Below are positions 13,257 to 23,409 of a stretch of DNA of 28,926 nucleotides, in pieces. The stretch comes from a virus. Position 1 is the stretch's first letter. The number at the start of each line of letters is the position of its first letter. Below the pieces are notes generated by a model. It saw only the letters and a list, made by a program, of their open reading frames with translations. It had not been told where the DNA came from and did no database searches. Position numbers and translations under genes: made by a program. The stretch lies in IMG/VR virus record IMGVR_UViG_3300029309_000238, positions 321 through 29,246 of that record, one strand, 5' to 3'.

Positions 13257-15821
13257 AGCAGATATTCTGCTTTGTGTTTCTGTCATGTCACTTTCTACTA
13301 TAATTACCTTTTGATTTCCTGTTGAACCACTAACTAATTGTTGTGCTGACCTCAACTCTCCACCCATTGCAAATTTTTCTCCACTATTGAGCAATCCACC
13401 ATCAGCGAACTTTACACCATTGCCATTGTAACTATTTATTGCAGATAGCACAGGTCTAAACATTGATGTTGATTTCTTGTTAATAATTGCTTCACCACCT
13501 TCAGCTTCATGTATTCTACCACCAACTCTAAATTTAACACCACCATTAGCGTGTGAGTTACCCTGAAACATACCACCTCTTGTTAAACCACCTTCGGCAA
13601 ATTGATTGCCGACATCTTGCGATAAGTCGCCCCTCTCTGCGGATGACCCACCTCCCAATAAGCTATCTATCAAAGGTGTTATAAGAGACTTTAAACCTAT
13701 GGCAAGTCCAATTTGAGCAATAAAAGGAATTGAATCATCTTTAAAAATAGAGTTCATAGCGTTTAGTAATATCTCATTTACTCTCATTGATATTAACTGA
13801 GAAAACGCATCTTTAGCAGTTTCAGAATGTAATATTACATTTGCTATTTCTCTTTGTTGAGCTTCTTCTTTTTCTTTCTGTGCGTCTGATTGAAGTTTGT
13901 TTTGTTTTTGTTCATTAGATGTTATTTTAGCTTCTAAATCAATTTTCTTTTCAAGAACCTCATTATGTATAGTAGATGACTTTTCAAGTAAATCTAACTC
14001 TTGGTTAAATCTTTCTAACTGCATTTTCATTATTGCAGCATTTAATTCAGCTTCTGACGCAATTTTTCCATCTACAAATTTCTTTTGTAAAAGCAACTTT
14101 TTATCCGTTATATCCTGTTCCAACTGAACAGCCCTACTTTTTACAGCATCACCGTCAGGTGCTTCTAAGTTTTTTAAAAACTCATGATTTTCTATTGCAG
14201 CTATTCTTTCTTCTTCTTCTCTTTTTGCTCGTGCTTTTGCGGCTGCTTCAGCATTTTTATTATCTTCTTCTAGTTTTTTTCTAGCTTCTTTTTGTTTGTC
14301 TATTTGAGTATCTATTACATTATCCATTTCATCAATAGCAGCATTTAATACATCAAGTCTTTTTAATCTAAATTCTATTTGGTCTTGAGTAAGGTTTGCT
14401 GTTTTAGCCACATCAAAAGTTCTTGCATCTCCTTCTCCTTCAACACCCATAAGATTTATGATATTATTTCTTGTTTTTATCATTTCATCTTGTTGGTTTT
14501 CTAAGAATTGTTGTAAAGATTTTTTTCTTACTTTTTGACCCTTTTCACTTACTGTAGCTATAAACTTTTCATTATCAGCAAATTGTTGTTTTGCTTCTTT
14601 TGTTGCCCTAGAAACCTCTCTCATTGCTAGTTGCTGAGGAGTAGAAAGCATATCAGTAACATTTGATATAAATTCAGCAATTCTTTCTACACTTCTTTGA
14701 AATAATCCATTTCCCTCTAAAACTGTAAGAATAAAACCTTCATAAGCTGACTTTGCTTTTAATATAGCACCTTGAAGAGTATCTTCCATTATACCTGCCA
14801 TATCTTCAGCAGAACCACTTGCTGTAAGAAGAATTTTGTTTAAATCTGATATTGCATCAGCACTTCTAATAAAAGACTCCATTGCTTGAACTTGTCTTTT
14901 TTCAACAATACCCATTACACCCGCAACATCTATTCCTGAAGCATCTAATTCTTTAAGAGCTACAATTAGTTCTGTACCCGAATGAACAGTTCTTCCTAAT
15001 CTTTCAGATAATTCTGAAGTAGGGTCTTGTAGTGCCAACAATATGTTACGAAGCGATGTACCCGCAATAGATGCTTCAATACCTCTATCTGTAAGTAAAC
15101 CTAAAAGACCTGTTGTTTCTTCAAAACTAAAACCCGCACTTCTTGCAATAGCAGATACCTTAGTCATTGAGGTTTGAAACTTCTCTAAATCTAATGCAGA
15201 GTTAGCAAACGCAGTAGCCATTACATCGGCAAATCTTCCTGTTTGGTCTGTGTCCTCACCAAAACCTCTAATTGAAGCGGCAACCACAGTAGCAGTTCTA
15301 CCCAAGTCTTGACCCATTGCTGTGGCTAATTTAAGTATAGCTTCTTGAGAGTCTAATATTTCATCGGTTCTAAAACCTAGCTTAGATAAACTTAGTTGTA
15401 ACTCAGCTACATTTTGTGCGGTAAAGAATGTTGTTCTACCCAACTCTTTTGCTGAGTTATTTAGCTTTTTAAACTCTTCTGCGTTAGCACCTGAAATAGC
15501 TCTTACTTTAGCCATTGAAAACTCAAAGTCTTTAAAAGTATCTTTTGCTTTTCTAATTGTATTACTTAATGCTCTTGCTGCTCTTGTAAAAACCTCTATT
15601 GCTACTGTTGCTGCAACAAAAGCCTTACCCATTTGTTTTGAAAAGTTGCTTGTATCTTGAGTAGCTTTGTTGACATCTTTTAAACTTTTTTCAGTATCAT
15701 CGCTACGCTTTTTTAAATCTTCGTATCTTCCATTTAACTTTAGTATCTCTTTATTTAACGATTTAATATCGTCAAGACCTTTTACTTTAATTTCGTATAT
15801 TGATTGTTGCTTTTTTGCCAT
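13233..15821 (-). CDS. Tail tape measure protein
   Basis: This is an 862-residue protein. Residues 1-75 are a coiled coil. At about residues 90-260 is the TP901-type tape measure core (FEFSMAKVRAISGANAEEFKKLNNSAKELGRTT, then FTAQNVAELQLSLSKLGF, then TALANS-like and TGLLGLLTDRGIEASIAGTSLRNIL). A long helical, Lys/Glu-rich middle follows (about 390-640), then one hydrophobic stretch (IPFIAQIGLAIGLKSLITPLI). The C-terminus has repeated FAEGGL/FADGGLL units with EAEGGEAIINKKST, common in tape measures. It sets tail length and is ejected with the DNA. The gene abuts the neck-type gene and is the last of the tail module. Confidence 0.9.
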   Translation of the reverse strand: MAKKQQSIYEIKVKGLDDIKSLNKEILKLNGRYEDLKKRSDDTEKSLKDVNKATQDTSNFSKQMGKAFVAATVAIEVFTRAARALSNTIRKAKDTFKDFEFSMAKVRAISGANAEEFKKLNNSAKELGRTTFFTAQNVAELQLSLSKLGFRTDEILDSQEAILKLATAMGQDLGRTATVVAASIRGFGEDTDQTGRFADVMATAFANSALDLEKFQTSMTKVSAIARSAGFSFEETTGLLGLLTDRGIEASIAGTSLRNILLALQDPTSELSERLGRTVHSGTELIVALKELDASGIDVAGVMGIVEKRQVQAMESFIRSADAISDLNKILLTASGSAEDMAGIMEDTLQGAILKAKSAYEGFILTVLEGNGLFQRSVERIAEFISNVTDMLSTPQQLAMREVSRATKEAKQQFADNEKFIATVSEKGQKVRKKSLQQFLENQQDEMIKTRNNIINLMGVEGEGDARTFDVAKTANLTQDQIEFRLKRLDVLNAAIDEMDNVIDTQIDKQKEARKKLEEDNKNAEAAAKARAKREEEERIAAIENHEFLKNLEAPDGDAVKSRAVQLEQDITDKKLLLQKKFVDGKIASEAELNAAIMKMQLERFNQELDLLEKSSTIHNEVLEKKIDLEAKITSNEQKQNKLQSDAQKEKEEAQQREIANVILHSETAKDAFSQLISMRVNEILLNAMNSIFKDDSIPFIAQIGLAIGLKSLITPLIDSLLGGGSSAERGDLSQDVGNQFAEGGLTRGGMFQGNSHANGGVKFRVGGRIHEAEGGEAIINKKSTSMFRPVLSAINSYNGNGVKFADGGLLNSGEKFAMGGELRSAQQLVSGSTGNQKVIIVESDMTETQSRISAIESQASF

Positions 15822-16339
15822 TATATTTGTTTTGGTAATCTTTTTAATATTATATCTACGTCTTTTGATACTGCTTTATCAATATCATTAAAAAAGTGTC
15901 TTTCGTTACTTCCTACTACTCTGTTTATAAAACCTCTTCTAAATGTATTGTTAGAGTATTCTTTACTATTTCTTGTTGGTGTTCCTTCTTGAGATATTTT
16001 TTTAGCAATATTAATTGCCATTCTTCTTCTTTCATTAGGATTGTCAGGAAACTTTTTGTTATTGCCATTTTTGTCTTTATCATCCATCCAATCCAATATT
16101 TGAGATAAATCCCAATCAAATGGTCTTTGACCTTCGTTAACTTGTCTTATGTAGTCTGCTTTTGATTGTATAATTAAATCTAACTCATCTTTCTTGCTTT
16201 TAACTGTAAAGTGCATAGTATTAGATAAAGTTCCTGAAGCATTATGATTTTGCTGAGAAAGCTCTGTTCTAAATCTATCAACAAACTTATTGCCGATAGT
16301 TCCTATTGTTTTACCTAATGTATTTAAAACTCCTTTCAT
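15821..16339 (-). CDS. HK97 gp10-like neck/tail completion protein
   Basis: This is a 172-residue basic protein. The N-terminus (NTLGKTIGTIGNKFVDRFRTELSQQ), a strand pair around residues 35-60 (LSNTMHFTVKSKKDELDLIIQSKADYIRQVNEGQRPFDW) and a basic C-terminal half with FRRGFINRVVGSNERHFF resemble the gp10-like proteins that complete the neck or tail of siphophages. The segment Y..QVNEGQRPF is the most family-like. It immediately precedes the tape measure gene, whose ATG overlaps its end. Confidence 0.55.
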   Translation of the reverse strand: MKGVLNTLGKTIGTIGNKFVDRFRTELSQQNHNASGTLSNTMHFTVKSKKDELDLIIQSKADYIRQVNEGQRPFDWDLSQILDWMDDKDKNGNNKKFPDNPNERRRMAINIAKKISQEGTPTRNSKEYSNNTFRRGFINRVVGSNERHFFNDIDKAVSKDVDIILKRLPKQI

Positions 16340-16350
16340 TTTTTTATTTT

Positions 16351-17352
16351 TTATTCAGGAATATCATAGCTAGAGATTTCTTTTGATAAAGATGCTTTAG
16401 CTATTATTGATTGTTCTAGTTCTTCTAAATTTGTTTGCAAGTAGCTATTGTATGCCGAAAAGTGATACAAAGAGCCATTAAATGAATCTGTTGTTATGTT
16501 ACCTCTTTTACCAAACTGATTAAAAGTAAAGTCTGTTGTAGGTGTTGTTTTTTCAATAGCTTGTTTTCCATCTTCTCTTATGTATAGTTTTGTTCCACTT
16601 CTTTGTAGTGTAATTAAAATTTTTGAAGAACCTGTTGTAGGAGTCCAATAACCTGTATCATCACACTCAACACTACTGCCTGATGAAAAACTCAAAACAT
16701 AAGACTTATCATCTGTTTCTCCTATTGAAAAGTACATATCATTGTCATCGCTTTTACCCATCAACCTAACATACTTGTGTGCGTTAGGAATTTTTGGTGT
16801 TGACTTAATATACATAAATACAGTAAAATCCCCTGACAGAGTAACAGATGATGAAAGACTAAGATGGTCTGTATTTTCTGTTTTAAAATAAATAGGATGT
16901 GTGCCATTTACACCTCCACCATCAATGCCAATACTAGGTTGATTAGCTGTTGTTGACATTGTTAATCTATTGTTGCCAAAAGATGAAAGCCAAGTTTTAA
17001 CATTGTTACCGCTTGTAACCTCAGCAATACCATTTGTGTAATTAAAAACAAACTCAGGAGAAACAGACACAACAGTTTCAGTAGTTACTGTTCCTAAATT
17101 AGCAGTTGTTGTTGTAACACTAACTATCTCTTGAATAGTAGATATGTCTAGTGTTCTACCACCATTGCTTTTTCTTAATAATCTATCTTTAGGTGTTAAA
17201 AAAACATTACGCTTTAATGTATCCCCTTGAGGTTCTGTAAAATCAAATATTATTGGCTCTAAAACCCCATCAACAGTAGCATATATTTTTTCTTTAGCAG
17301 ATTCTTTTATATAAGGCAACCTAGATTTTCTGCTTGTTTTTATTCTTCTCAT
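16351..17352 (-). CDS. Tail protein with LamG-like domain
   Basis: This is a 333-residue protein. Residues 1-85 are a basic N-terminal part (MRRIKTSRKSRLPYIKESAKEKIY, then LTPKDRLLRKSNGGR) that may attach it to the tail. From about residue 105 comes a LamG/concanavalin-like domain: NGIAEVTSGNNVKTWLSSFGNN, HPIYFKTENTDHLSLSSSVTLSGDFTVFMYIKS, then SKILITLQRSGTKLYIREDG and FNGSLYHFSAYNSYL, the usual strand order. It is likely a glycan-binding receptor or decoration protein of the tail tip. It lies directly after the hub gene, with the stop overlapping its ATG. Confidence 0.6.
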   Translation of the reverse strand: MRRIKTSRKSRLPYIKESAKEKIYATVDGVLEPIIFDFTEPQGDTLKRNVFLTPKDRLLRKSNGGRTLDISTIQEIVSVTTTTANLGTVTTETVVSVSPEFVFNYTNGIAEVTSGNNVKTWLSSFGNNRLTMSTTANQPSIGIDGGGVNGTHPIYFKTENTDHLSLSSSVTLSGDFTVFMYIKSTPKIPNAHKYVRLMGKSDDNDMYFSIGETDDKSYVLSFSSGSSVECDDTGYWTPTTGSSKILITLQRSGTKLYIREDGKQAIEKTTPTTDFTFNQFGKRGNITTDSFNGSLYHFSAYNSYLQTNLEELEQSIIAKASLSKEISSYDIPE

Positions 17353-19979
17353 TATATATTTATATTTTCTACATCAATGTTTATAGTTGAATTTACAGGT
17401 GAAGCACCAAGATAAAAATACTCTTGTAGCTCAACTTTTGTTGATTCTTCTGAATGTGGCTTATAATCAATTATTTTGTTTATTCTATAATAATGACCAT
17501 CAATAAATATTAAGTTTCTAAAGTCAAGCATAGATATATCTTTATTTTTAAGATTTATATACATAACTTTTATTCTTGGATTATTCTTTAGCTGTTGAAT
17601 CATTTTAGAATAATACAAACCATACAACCCTTTTAAGGTATTTGGCGATGTGCTAATAACTGTATTATGTGTTACATCAGAAAAAGAAAGATTAAAATCA
17701 ACATTTTCATATCCATTGCTTATTTGTCTTTGAGATAAATTTGCAGTTGGAGGATTTCGCATTGTATCATTAGTATTAGTAGCGGGGTCTAAATCTACTG
17801 TTAAATTATCCCAACTTATAAATCTAGCAATTCTTGGTACAAAAGGAGCAGGACTTTCTGAAGTTCCGTCACCATCACTATCGTAGTCATGTTGAACTTG
17901 TTTTCCGTTTGATGAGTTGTATGTTGTACTTGCGCCAAGAGAGTTATTTCTTGATGTAATAAGTATTCTAGCACCTATCTTAAATTCTTTTTCAGGTCTT
18001 TCTGTCGCCCCCGATAAAGATAGGTCAACAACGTCAGTAAAATACATAGGAACAACAGGTGTTCTTTCCAATCTTACAACATTTATATAGTTGGCTTCAT
18101 ACCAATTAAAGGTAGGAGAAAAATAAGAATTTTCTATTTTAAACTCGCCTGTTTGAAATCTACCATCTGTAAATGTTTCTTCATAAGAACCCCAATCTAC
18201 ATTATTTCTTTTGTTGTATGCGTCTAACATGGCATCACTACTAGGGTCTTTGTATTTAAGAATAAGTCTTGATTTTACTTGATGTAAAAACTCATCTTTA
18301 ATATTTTTAGAATAATCTATTTTATCAGTCCAATCTAATGCGTGTACTGTTGTAGAATCAAAATCTTTATAAAAATGGTCGTATGGTTCTACAAAAACAG
18401 TTTTAGTATTTACATCGGTATGATACTGAAGATTGAACATTTGTGAAATACCTTTCACAAAATCTATTTGCTTTCCTTGTGGTAAAAGTTTTCCTATATT
18501 TGTTATTGTGTCTCCAACAAAAAATGCTGATGTCTGTTGTATTTCTAAAAAAGCACCTGATTTTATTTTAACAGTAATATCTGTATTTGTATCACTACCA
18601 CCACCTTCTTTAACAAAGTTTATAAGTAAAGCAACTTTATCATTAGCGTCTAAGTTGGTTTCATGGTCAAAGTTAAAAGTAACGTCTGTGCTTGTATGAG
18701 TGCTAAGACCACTAAAAGCACCATGACCAAAAGCAAAAAAAGTTGGAGAAGAGAAAGATGTTGAACCATAATCTTGACTTGTTACAATATTACTAAAATC
18801 ACTAACATCATCTCCTGTTCCTATCTTTACAAGTTTTGCATAAATACCTATACTTTCTCTACCATTTAATTGGTCGGTAGTACCTAAAATGTTACTAGAT
18901 ATATTAACAGTAACACTTGCTGTTATATTAAACACACCTGAGCCTTGAGCAGCCACCACCAATCCATTTTTCTTTCCACTTGCGTGAGTTATACCAAACT
19001 GAGCATTACCCGTAGTATCTGTTGGGGAAGGAGCATCATCATTAAGAGTGTCACCACCCATTATAAAATCTAAACTGTAATTGACATCAAGAAATTGTGT
19101 TGTAAATGAAGGATTTCCTATTGCTCTATTATTTGTAAAAGAGATTGGAGATGGTGTTCCTATCAAAGACTGATTGTGTTCTGTGTCGGTATTATATGTA
19201 TGTATATCTTCATCAGATGTTAAATTAACCCTACCAAAAGAAACATCTGTAACATCTGACCTTTTTTGAAATATTAAAGGCATACATAGATTTTTGAAAA
19301 ATGTGCTATCACAAAAGGTAGAGCTTACAGTATATCCTTGTGCTTGAAATATTTTATCCCAAACATTCTTTATGTAAACGCAGGGTATAAAATCACTATC
19401 CATTACTGAATCACTAAGACTATCACTTTCTCCAACTGTCATAAGTGGATATATAAGTTCATCATGATTAAATTTATATGCTTGAAACTGAGCCGCACTT
19501 AATGGATTTCCATAGATAAATGATTGCTCAGACATTGTGCTTGAATAAGAAGTATATGCTACACTACTAAATTTTAGCTCATCTAAGTCTAAGTTTTTTA
19601 TAGAGTCTGCCCAATCCATATTGTCACCCAAAAACACACATTCATATTCTAAAACCTCTGTGTTTTTATATATTTGAGTAACTCTTAATTTTCCTGATAT
19701 TATAGGTAGGTTGTCAGAGTATATTGTTGAAGGCAAATCTTTTCTAACATTTTTAACATCTGAATTACCATCACGATATATGTGATTTAGCAATTTATTA
19801 TTATTGCTTGTTGCGGGTATTTTAAATGTTTTACTAAATCCACCACCACGAGAGCCTAAATTTCTTATGTCAAAATTTTGAAAATTTAAAGACAAAGGAA
19901 AGTTCTCACTAGACGTTATATCAAGGTCACCCAATATATTGTCTGTAAAATCTCTTATTTCAACTCTTATTTCTGTCAT
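17352..19979 (-). CDS. Tail tip/baseplate hub protein
   Basis: This is an 875-residue protein. The N-terminus has the signature NLGSRGGGFSKTFKIPATSNNNKLLNHIY (residues 40-68), found in tail-tip proteins of Bacteroidetes phages, followed by YTNTEVLEYECVFLGD-like strands. A beta-rich insertion with Gly/Asp loops occupies about residues 260-480. The segment LLPQGKQIDFVKGISQMFNLQYHTDVNTKTVFVEPYDHFY (about 510-550) corresponds to the hub domain. The rest is beta strands ending in INKIIDYKPHSEESTKVELQEYFY. It probably forms the central hub linking the tail tube to the receptor-binding parts. No peptidase motif is evident. Confidence 0.65.
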   Translation of the reverse strand: MTEIRVEIRDFTDNILGDLDITSSENFPLSLNFQNFDIRNLGSRGGGFSKTFKIPATSNNNKLLNHIYRDGNSDVKNVRKDLPSTIYSDNLPIISGKLRVTQIYKNTEVLEYECVFLGDNMDWADSIKNLDLDELKFSSVAYTSYSSTMSEQSFIYGNPLSAAQFQAYKFNHDELIYPLMTVGESDSLSDSVMDSDFIPCVYIKNVWDKIFQAQGYTVSSTFCDSTFFKNLCMPLIFQKRSDVTDVSFGRVNLTSDEDIHTYNTDTEHNQSLIGTPSPISFTNNRAIGNPSFTTQFLDVNYSLDFIMGGDTLNDDAPSPTDTTGNAQFGITHASGKKNGLVVAAQGSGVFNITASVTVNISSNILGTTDQLNGRESIGIYAKLVKIGTGDDVSDFSNIVTSQDYGSTSFSSPTFFAFGHGAFSGLSTHTSTDVTFNFDHETNLDANDKVALLINFVKEGGGSDTNTDITVKIKSGAFLEIQQTSAFFVGDTITNIGKLLPQGKQIDFVKGISQMFNLQYHTDVNTKTVFVEPYDHFYKDFDSTTVHALDWTDKIDYSKNIKDEFLHQVKSRLILKYKDPSSDAMLDAYNKRNNVDWGSYEETFTDGRFQTGEFKIENSYFSPTFNWYEANYINVVRLERTPVVPMYFTDVVDLSLSGATERPEKEFKIGARILITSRNNSLGASTTYNSSNGKQVQHDYDSDGDGTSESPAPFVPRIARFISWDNLTVDLDPATNTNDTMRNPPTANLSQRQISNGYENVDFNLSFSDVTHNTVISTSPNTLKGLYGLYYSKMIQQLKNNPRIKVMYINLKNKDISMLDFRNLIFIDGHYYRINKIIDYKPHSEESTKVELQEYFYLGASPVNSTINIDVENINI

Positions 19980-22240
19980 TACCTTATAGTTCTTTTGGGT
20001 TTGCTTTCTATATATTGTAAATTACATTTTTGTAAGTTTTCTTCATCAAATGTTGTAAAACTTGCATCTCTAACTAAAACAGGAACATAATAGTTTCTAT
20101 TCAAAGTAGAATACCAATTTGTAGCATTAGGAATATCTGTTGTAAACTCTCTAACTACAATATGGTCTATTAAAACCTCTCCCGCTTGGTCATTGTAATT
20201 AATTAAAAACATTGGACTTATAAAAGCAACATCAGTATATGCTGTAGATGCTGTATTTATATTGTTAGATTGAACAGCAGCAGTTGTTGAGTTTCCTGAA
20301 ACATAACCCCTAAAGGTTTCCCACTTTTCCGTTGTAGTTTGGTCGTATGCGCTTAGAGTAATATAATGTGCATTATCAAAACTATTAGCACCCGTTGTAC
20401 TTACCTTTGTTGTTTTGTCTGCTTTCCAACCTACAAATCCTACATATTCAGCACCCGTACTATCGTGTTCACTTTTTATTCTAACTTCAATCTCATATAT
20501 ATTTCTAGGATTATATTTTATAAAACTTCTACTATAAGCATAAAGTTCATCATTACCACTATTGTCACCCTTTTCAAAACACCTTGTTCCTGTTATATGA
20601 CCTTTGGCAGTTTCAAAAGACCCGTTAGTTGTAAAATCTCCGTCATTTGCTACCCAATTATCTGTAATATTAGAAACAGCACCATAGCCACTCCAATCTT
20701 CTCTAAACACTTCTTTACCTCTCCAACCTTTTTCTATCCATACATTTGGTGATGCCAATAAATCTTCAAACATATCTTTTTCTTTAAGTCCATAAGGTCT
20801 TGATATAGCTGTTCCTTCTCTTACGGCTTTTACTTTAGATTTTCTAACGGCAGGATACTTGTCATCACTATAACCTGCTACTCTAGGAATTAAAGCACCA
20901 TAACCATTTGTATCCCAATGCAGATTTTGAACTTCTCCTGCAAAAACATTATCGTTTGATGTAGTTTGACCTGCTTGACCTCTAAACTCAGGATATATGC
21001 TTTGTTCATAGGTTTTTGAAGATATGCTGATGCCCTCATTAAAAGTTCCATCAAAAGTATAACTATCTATACCACCTAATCTGTTTTGCCAATGAAACCT
21101 TACTCCATCAGAGCTGTTTCTGTCGTGGTCTATGTAATAACATATATCTTCTCCAACTTTATTTGAAGCACCATCATCTGTAAAAACTTTATAATAAGCA
21201 ACATTAGAAAAATCAGTTAAAGACTCACTATTGTTCCATTGGTCAGGATACTGCATGGCTTCTTTTATATTTCTAGTTCCAACACCTACTTGAACAACAT
21301 AATGACCACCTTGTGCAAGGTTCGCTATGTGTGTTGAATCTAAATCACCAAATGAGTTTATTTCTTGACCTGTATTTCCTTCGCCATCAACACCTTCATC
21401 AATATTAAGGTAATATCTTTGAGATTGGTCTGTTGTTTTTATGCTAGAGCCTGATGAATCATAAAATTCTATACGAACTCTAGGAACATCAGTTGGAGCT
21501 GAAGCGGAGACAAATATTGGAAAAGTTATATACTCACACTCATCAACCCCTATATCTCTATGTATTGTTGGCTTTGTTGTAAAATATTTTTGTCTTGCCC
21601 TTTCATATCCTGAGCCATTTCTATGTAAATATAAATTGTTAAGTTGATTATAAAAAACTTGACCCGCAGAACCATTAAGTAAATTATCACCTATTGCAAG
21701 ATAATTTTCTTCCTCATGTAGTAAAGCTGCATTTACAGCAGTAAAATTACAAAAATCACTCATACCCGTAACATCAGATAATGTGTTTGTTGTAGAGTCT
21801 AACTCTTGAGGTTTTGCTTCAACATGAAATCTTTTATATGAGTTTTGTGAAATCATAGCCTGTGTTATATCTCTATCTACTAAGTTTAGTTGAGTATCAT
21901 GAGTACAAGCTCTTAAATCATACGACAAAAAATCTCTAGCAATACTAGAAACATCCAAGCTATACAAAACTCTTTTTGTGTTTGAGGTATTAGTTTCAAT
22001 AAGGTTTGGTATGTTTATACTAGGCTGAACCATAATCTCTACCTTGTCATTACTTTCTAAAGCACCCGTATATAAATTTCTAGGTGTTATGGTAAACTTA
22101 CAAATAGGATATTTAGATTTTGCTTCATTAACATTTGGAGCAACATTTAAATCAAACTCAAATGTTCCTGTTACTTTTATTGGACTATATACGCTTTGTA
22201 TTGTGTCTGCTACGCTGTCTACTATATTAAATGATGCCAT
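19979..22240 (-). CDS. Large tail protein with inserted carbohydrate-binding-like domain
   Basis: This is a 753-residue protein. The N-terminal region (1-500) is beta-rich with an SVYSPIKVTG start and NVWIEKGWRG near residue 510. It is then interrupted by about 180 residues (WSGYGAVSNITDNWVANDGDF ... GHITGTRCFEKGDN ... IYEIEVRIKSEHDSTGAEYVGFVGW ... GEVLIDHIVVREF) that look like a jelly-roll carbohydrate-binding module. The final 45 residues (NYYVPVLVRDASFTTFDEENLQKCNLQYIESKP) resume the tail protein with a strand that should pair with the WIEKGWRG region. I infer a distal tail protein with an inserted receptor-binding domain. The insertion is inferred from sequence pattern only. Confidence 0.6.
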   Translation of the reverse strand: MASFNIVDSVADTIQSVYSPIKVTGTFEFDLNVAPNVNEAKSKYPICKFTITPRNLYTGALESNDKVEIMVQPSINIPNLIETNTSNTKRVLYSLDVSSIARDFLSYDLRACTHDTQLNLVDRDITQAMISQNSYKRFHVEAKPQELDSTTNTLSDVTGMSDFCNFTAVNAALLHEEENYLAIGDNLLNGSAGQVFYNQLNNLYLHRNGSGYERARQKYFTTKPTIHRDIGVDECEYITFPIFVSASAPTDVPRVRIEFYDSSGSSIKTTDQSQRYYLNIDEGVDGEGNTGQEINSFGDLDSTHIANLAQGGHYVVQVGVGTRNIKEAMQYPDQWNNSESLTDFSNVAYYKVFTDDGASNKVGEDICYYIDHDRNSSDGVRFHWQNRLGGIDSYTFDGTFNEGISISSKTYEQSIYPEFRGQAGQTTSNDNVFAGEVQNLHWDTNGYGALIPRVAGYSDDKYPAVRKSKVKAVREGTAISRPYGLKEKDMFEDLLASPNVWIEKGWRGKEVFREDWSGYGAVSNITDNWVANDGDFTTNGSFETAKGHITGTRCFEKGDNSGNDELYAYSRSFIKYNPRNIYEIEVRIKSEHDSTGAEYVGFVGWKADKTTKVSTTGANSFDNAHYITLSAYDQTTTEKWETFRGYVSGNSTTAAVQSNNINTASTAYTDVAFISPMFLINYNDQAGEVLIDHIVVREFTTDIPNATNWYSTLNRNYYVPVLVRDASFTTFDEENLQKCNLQYIESKPKRTIR

Positions 22241-23409
22241 TATATATTATGTTTATGTTTTAAAATATCTGATACTTGTTTTATTTGTGTTGTTGAAAGT
22301 GCTGTGTTAAATATTATTAACTCTGATATAAGAACTGTACCAAAACTTCCTGTTCCTGCATTATTTGAACCAATAGTCATAGCATTACTGTTTCCAAAAT
22401 TCGTAAATCCACCAAAATCGGGGTCTGTATCACTATCAACTATAACACCATTTGTAAAAATACTTAATGTAGTTCCGTCAAGTCTTACCGCAGTTATAGC
22501 TTTGGTACTTGTAAGATTTGGTGAAGTATTGATTTGTGGATTATCACCATTAATATCGTTATAGTTAGCTTGATAAAAGTTTGAGCTTGGCAAACTACCA
22601 ATCTGTGTTATATTAAAGTTTGGTGTACTAGCATCATTTTTTGATAACAAGCTACCACCTGTTGTAAAAAGCATACCATTAAAAATTATAGTATGTGAGC
22701 TAGATATACCTGTTCCTCCGTTAATACCTTTATTAACACACTTTAATGAATCGTTGCTAAATTGAAGAGCAGGAAAATCACTTGTTGCATTAAGATACTC
22801 ATAGGTCGGCATTAAATCTTCAGAAGTTTGCTCAAAATGATTTCCGTTACCGCTTTGGTCAATCCACTTGTTAACAAGTTCATTTTGAAAGTTATCTCCT
22901 GTAATAGTTGTTTTTACACCCAAATCTGACCTTAGCCAAACTTTTGGTGAAAGGTCGCTTATAGTTAAATTATCTATTTGTGTAAAGTTTTTAGAGAAAC
23001 AGTTAAGAGTAAAAGTAAGCCTGATTTGTATCAACTTGTCGTTATATAATTCTTTTTCTCGTTCAACAGATATACTATCAGGACTTAAAATTACTTCTTT
23101 ACCTGAATAGCTGTCTAATACTCTTTGTAACCAAACTAAACCTTCCTGCTCAAGTAAAGAAAAATCGTTTTCTAGTCTTTTGTAGAATCCATGACGTAAT
23201 GGTGTTACTATAAGACACTCAAAAGTATATTCTTCTTGCATACTATCATCAGTAGAAGGAATCTCTGATGTTGGCGGTAGCACAAGCAATAAAGGATATT
23301 CATTGTTGTGATTTTCGTTTATTTCATTTTCATAACCAAATATAAAGTCGCCATTTAGCCAATTTGACTCAAATTTTGATTTTAATTGTCCAAGTTTATT
23401 AAAAGCCAT
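22240..23409 (-). CDS. Tail-terminator-like domain fused to LamG domain
   Basis: This is a 389-residue protein. Residues 1-145 (NNEYPLLLVLPPTSEIPSTDDSMQEEYTFECLIVTPL, then LEQEGLVWLQRVLDSYSGKEV, then NDKLIQIRLTFTLNCFSKNF) have the strand-helix layout of phage tail terminator/completion proteins. Residues 155-389 form a LamG/concanavalin-like domain, starting LSPKVWLRSDLGV ... VNKWIDQSGNGNHFEQ and ending LISELIIFNTALSTTQIKQVSDILK, the standard last strand and helix. A terminator fused to a lectin domain would place a glycan-binding unit at the head-proximal end of the tail. The order in the tail module (after the chaperones) fits a terminator. Confidence 0.6.
   Translation of the reverse strand: MAFNKLGQLKSKFESNWLNGDFIFGYENEINENHNNEYPLLLVLPPTSEIPSTDDSMQEEYTFECLIVTPLRHGFYKRLENDFSLLEQEGLVWLQRVLDSYSGKEVILSPDSISVEREKELYNDKLIQIRLTFTLNCFSKNFTQIDNLTISDLSPKVWLRSDLGVKTTITGDNFQNELVNKWIDQSGNGNHFEQTSEDLMPTYEYLNATSDFPALQFSNDSLKCVNKGINGGTGISSSHTIIFNGMLFTTGGSLLSKNDASTPNFNITQIGSLPSSNFYQANYNDINGDNPQINTSPNLTSTKAITAVRLDGTTLSIFTNGVIVDSDTDPDFGGFTNFGNSNAMTIGSNNAGTGSFGTVLISELIIFNTALSTTQIKQVSDILKHKHNI

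Noticed and set aside
20366-20752. 128-codon plus-strand frame opposite the large tail protein
   Set aside because: Low-complexity Ile/Thr/Phe/Cys-rich translation typical of an antisense shadow.
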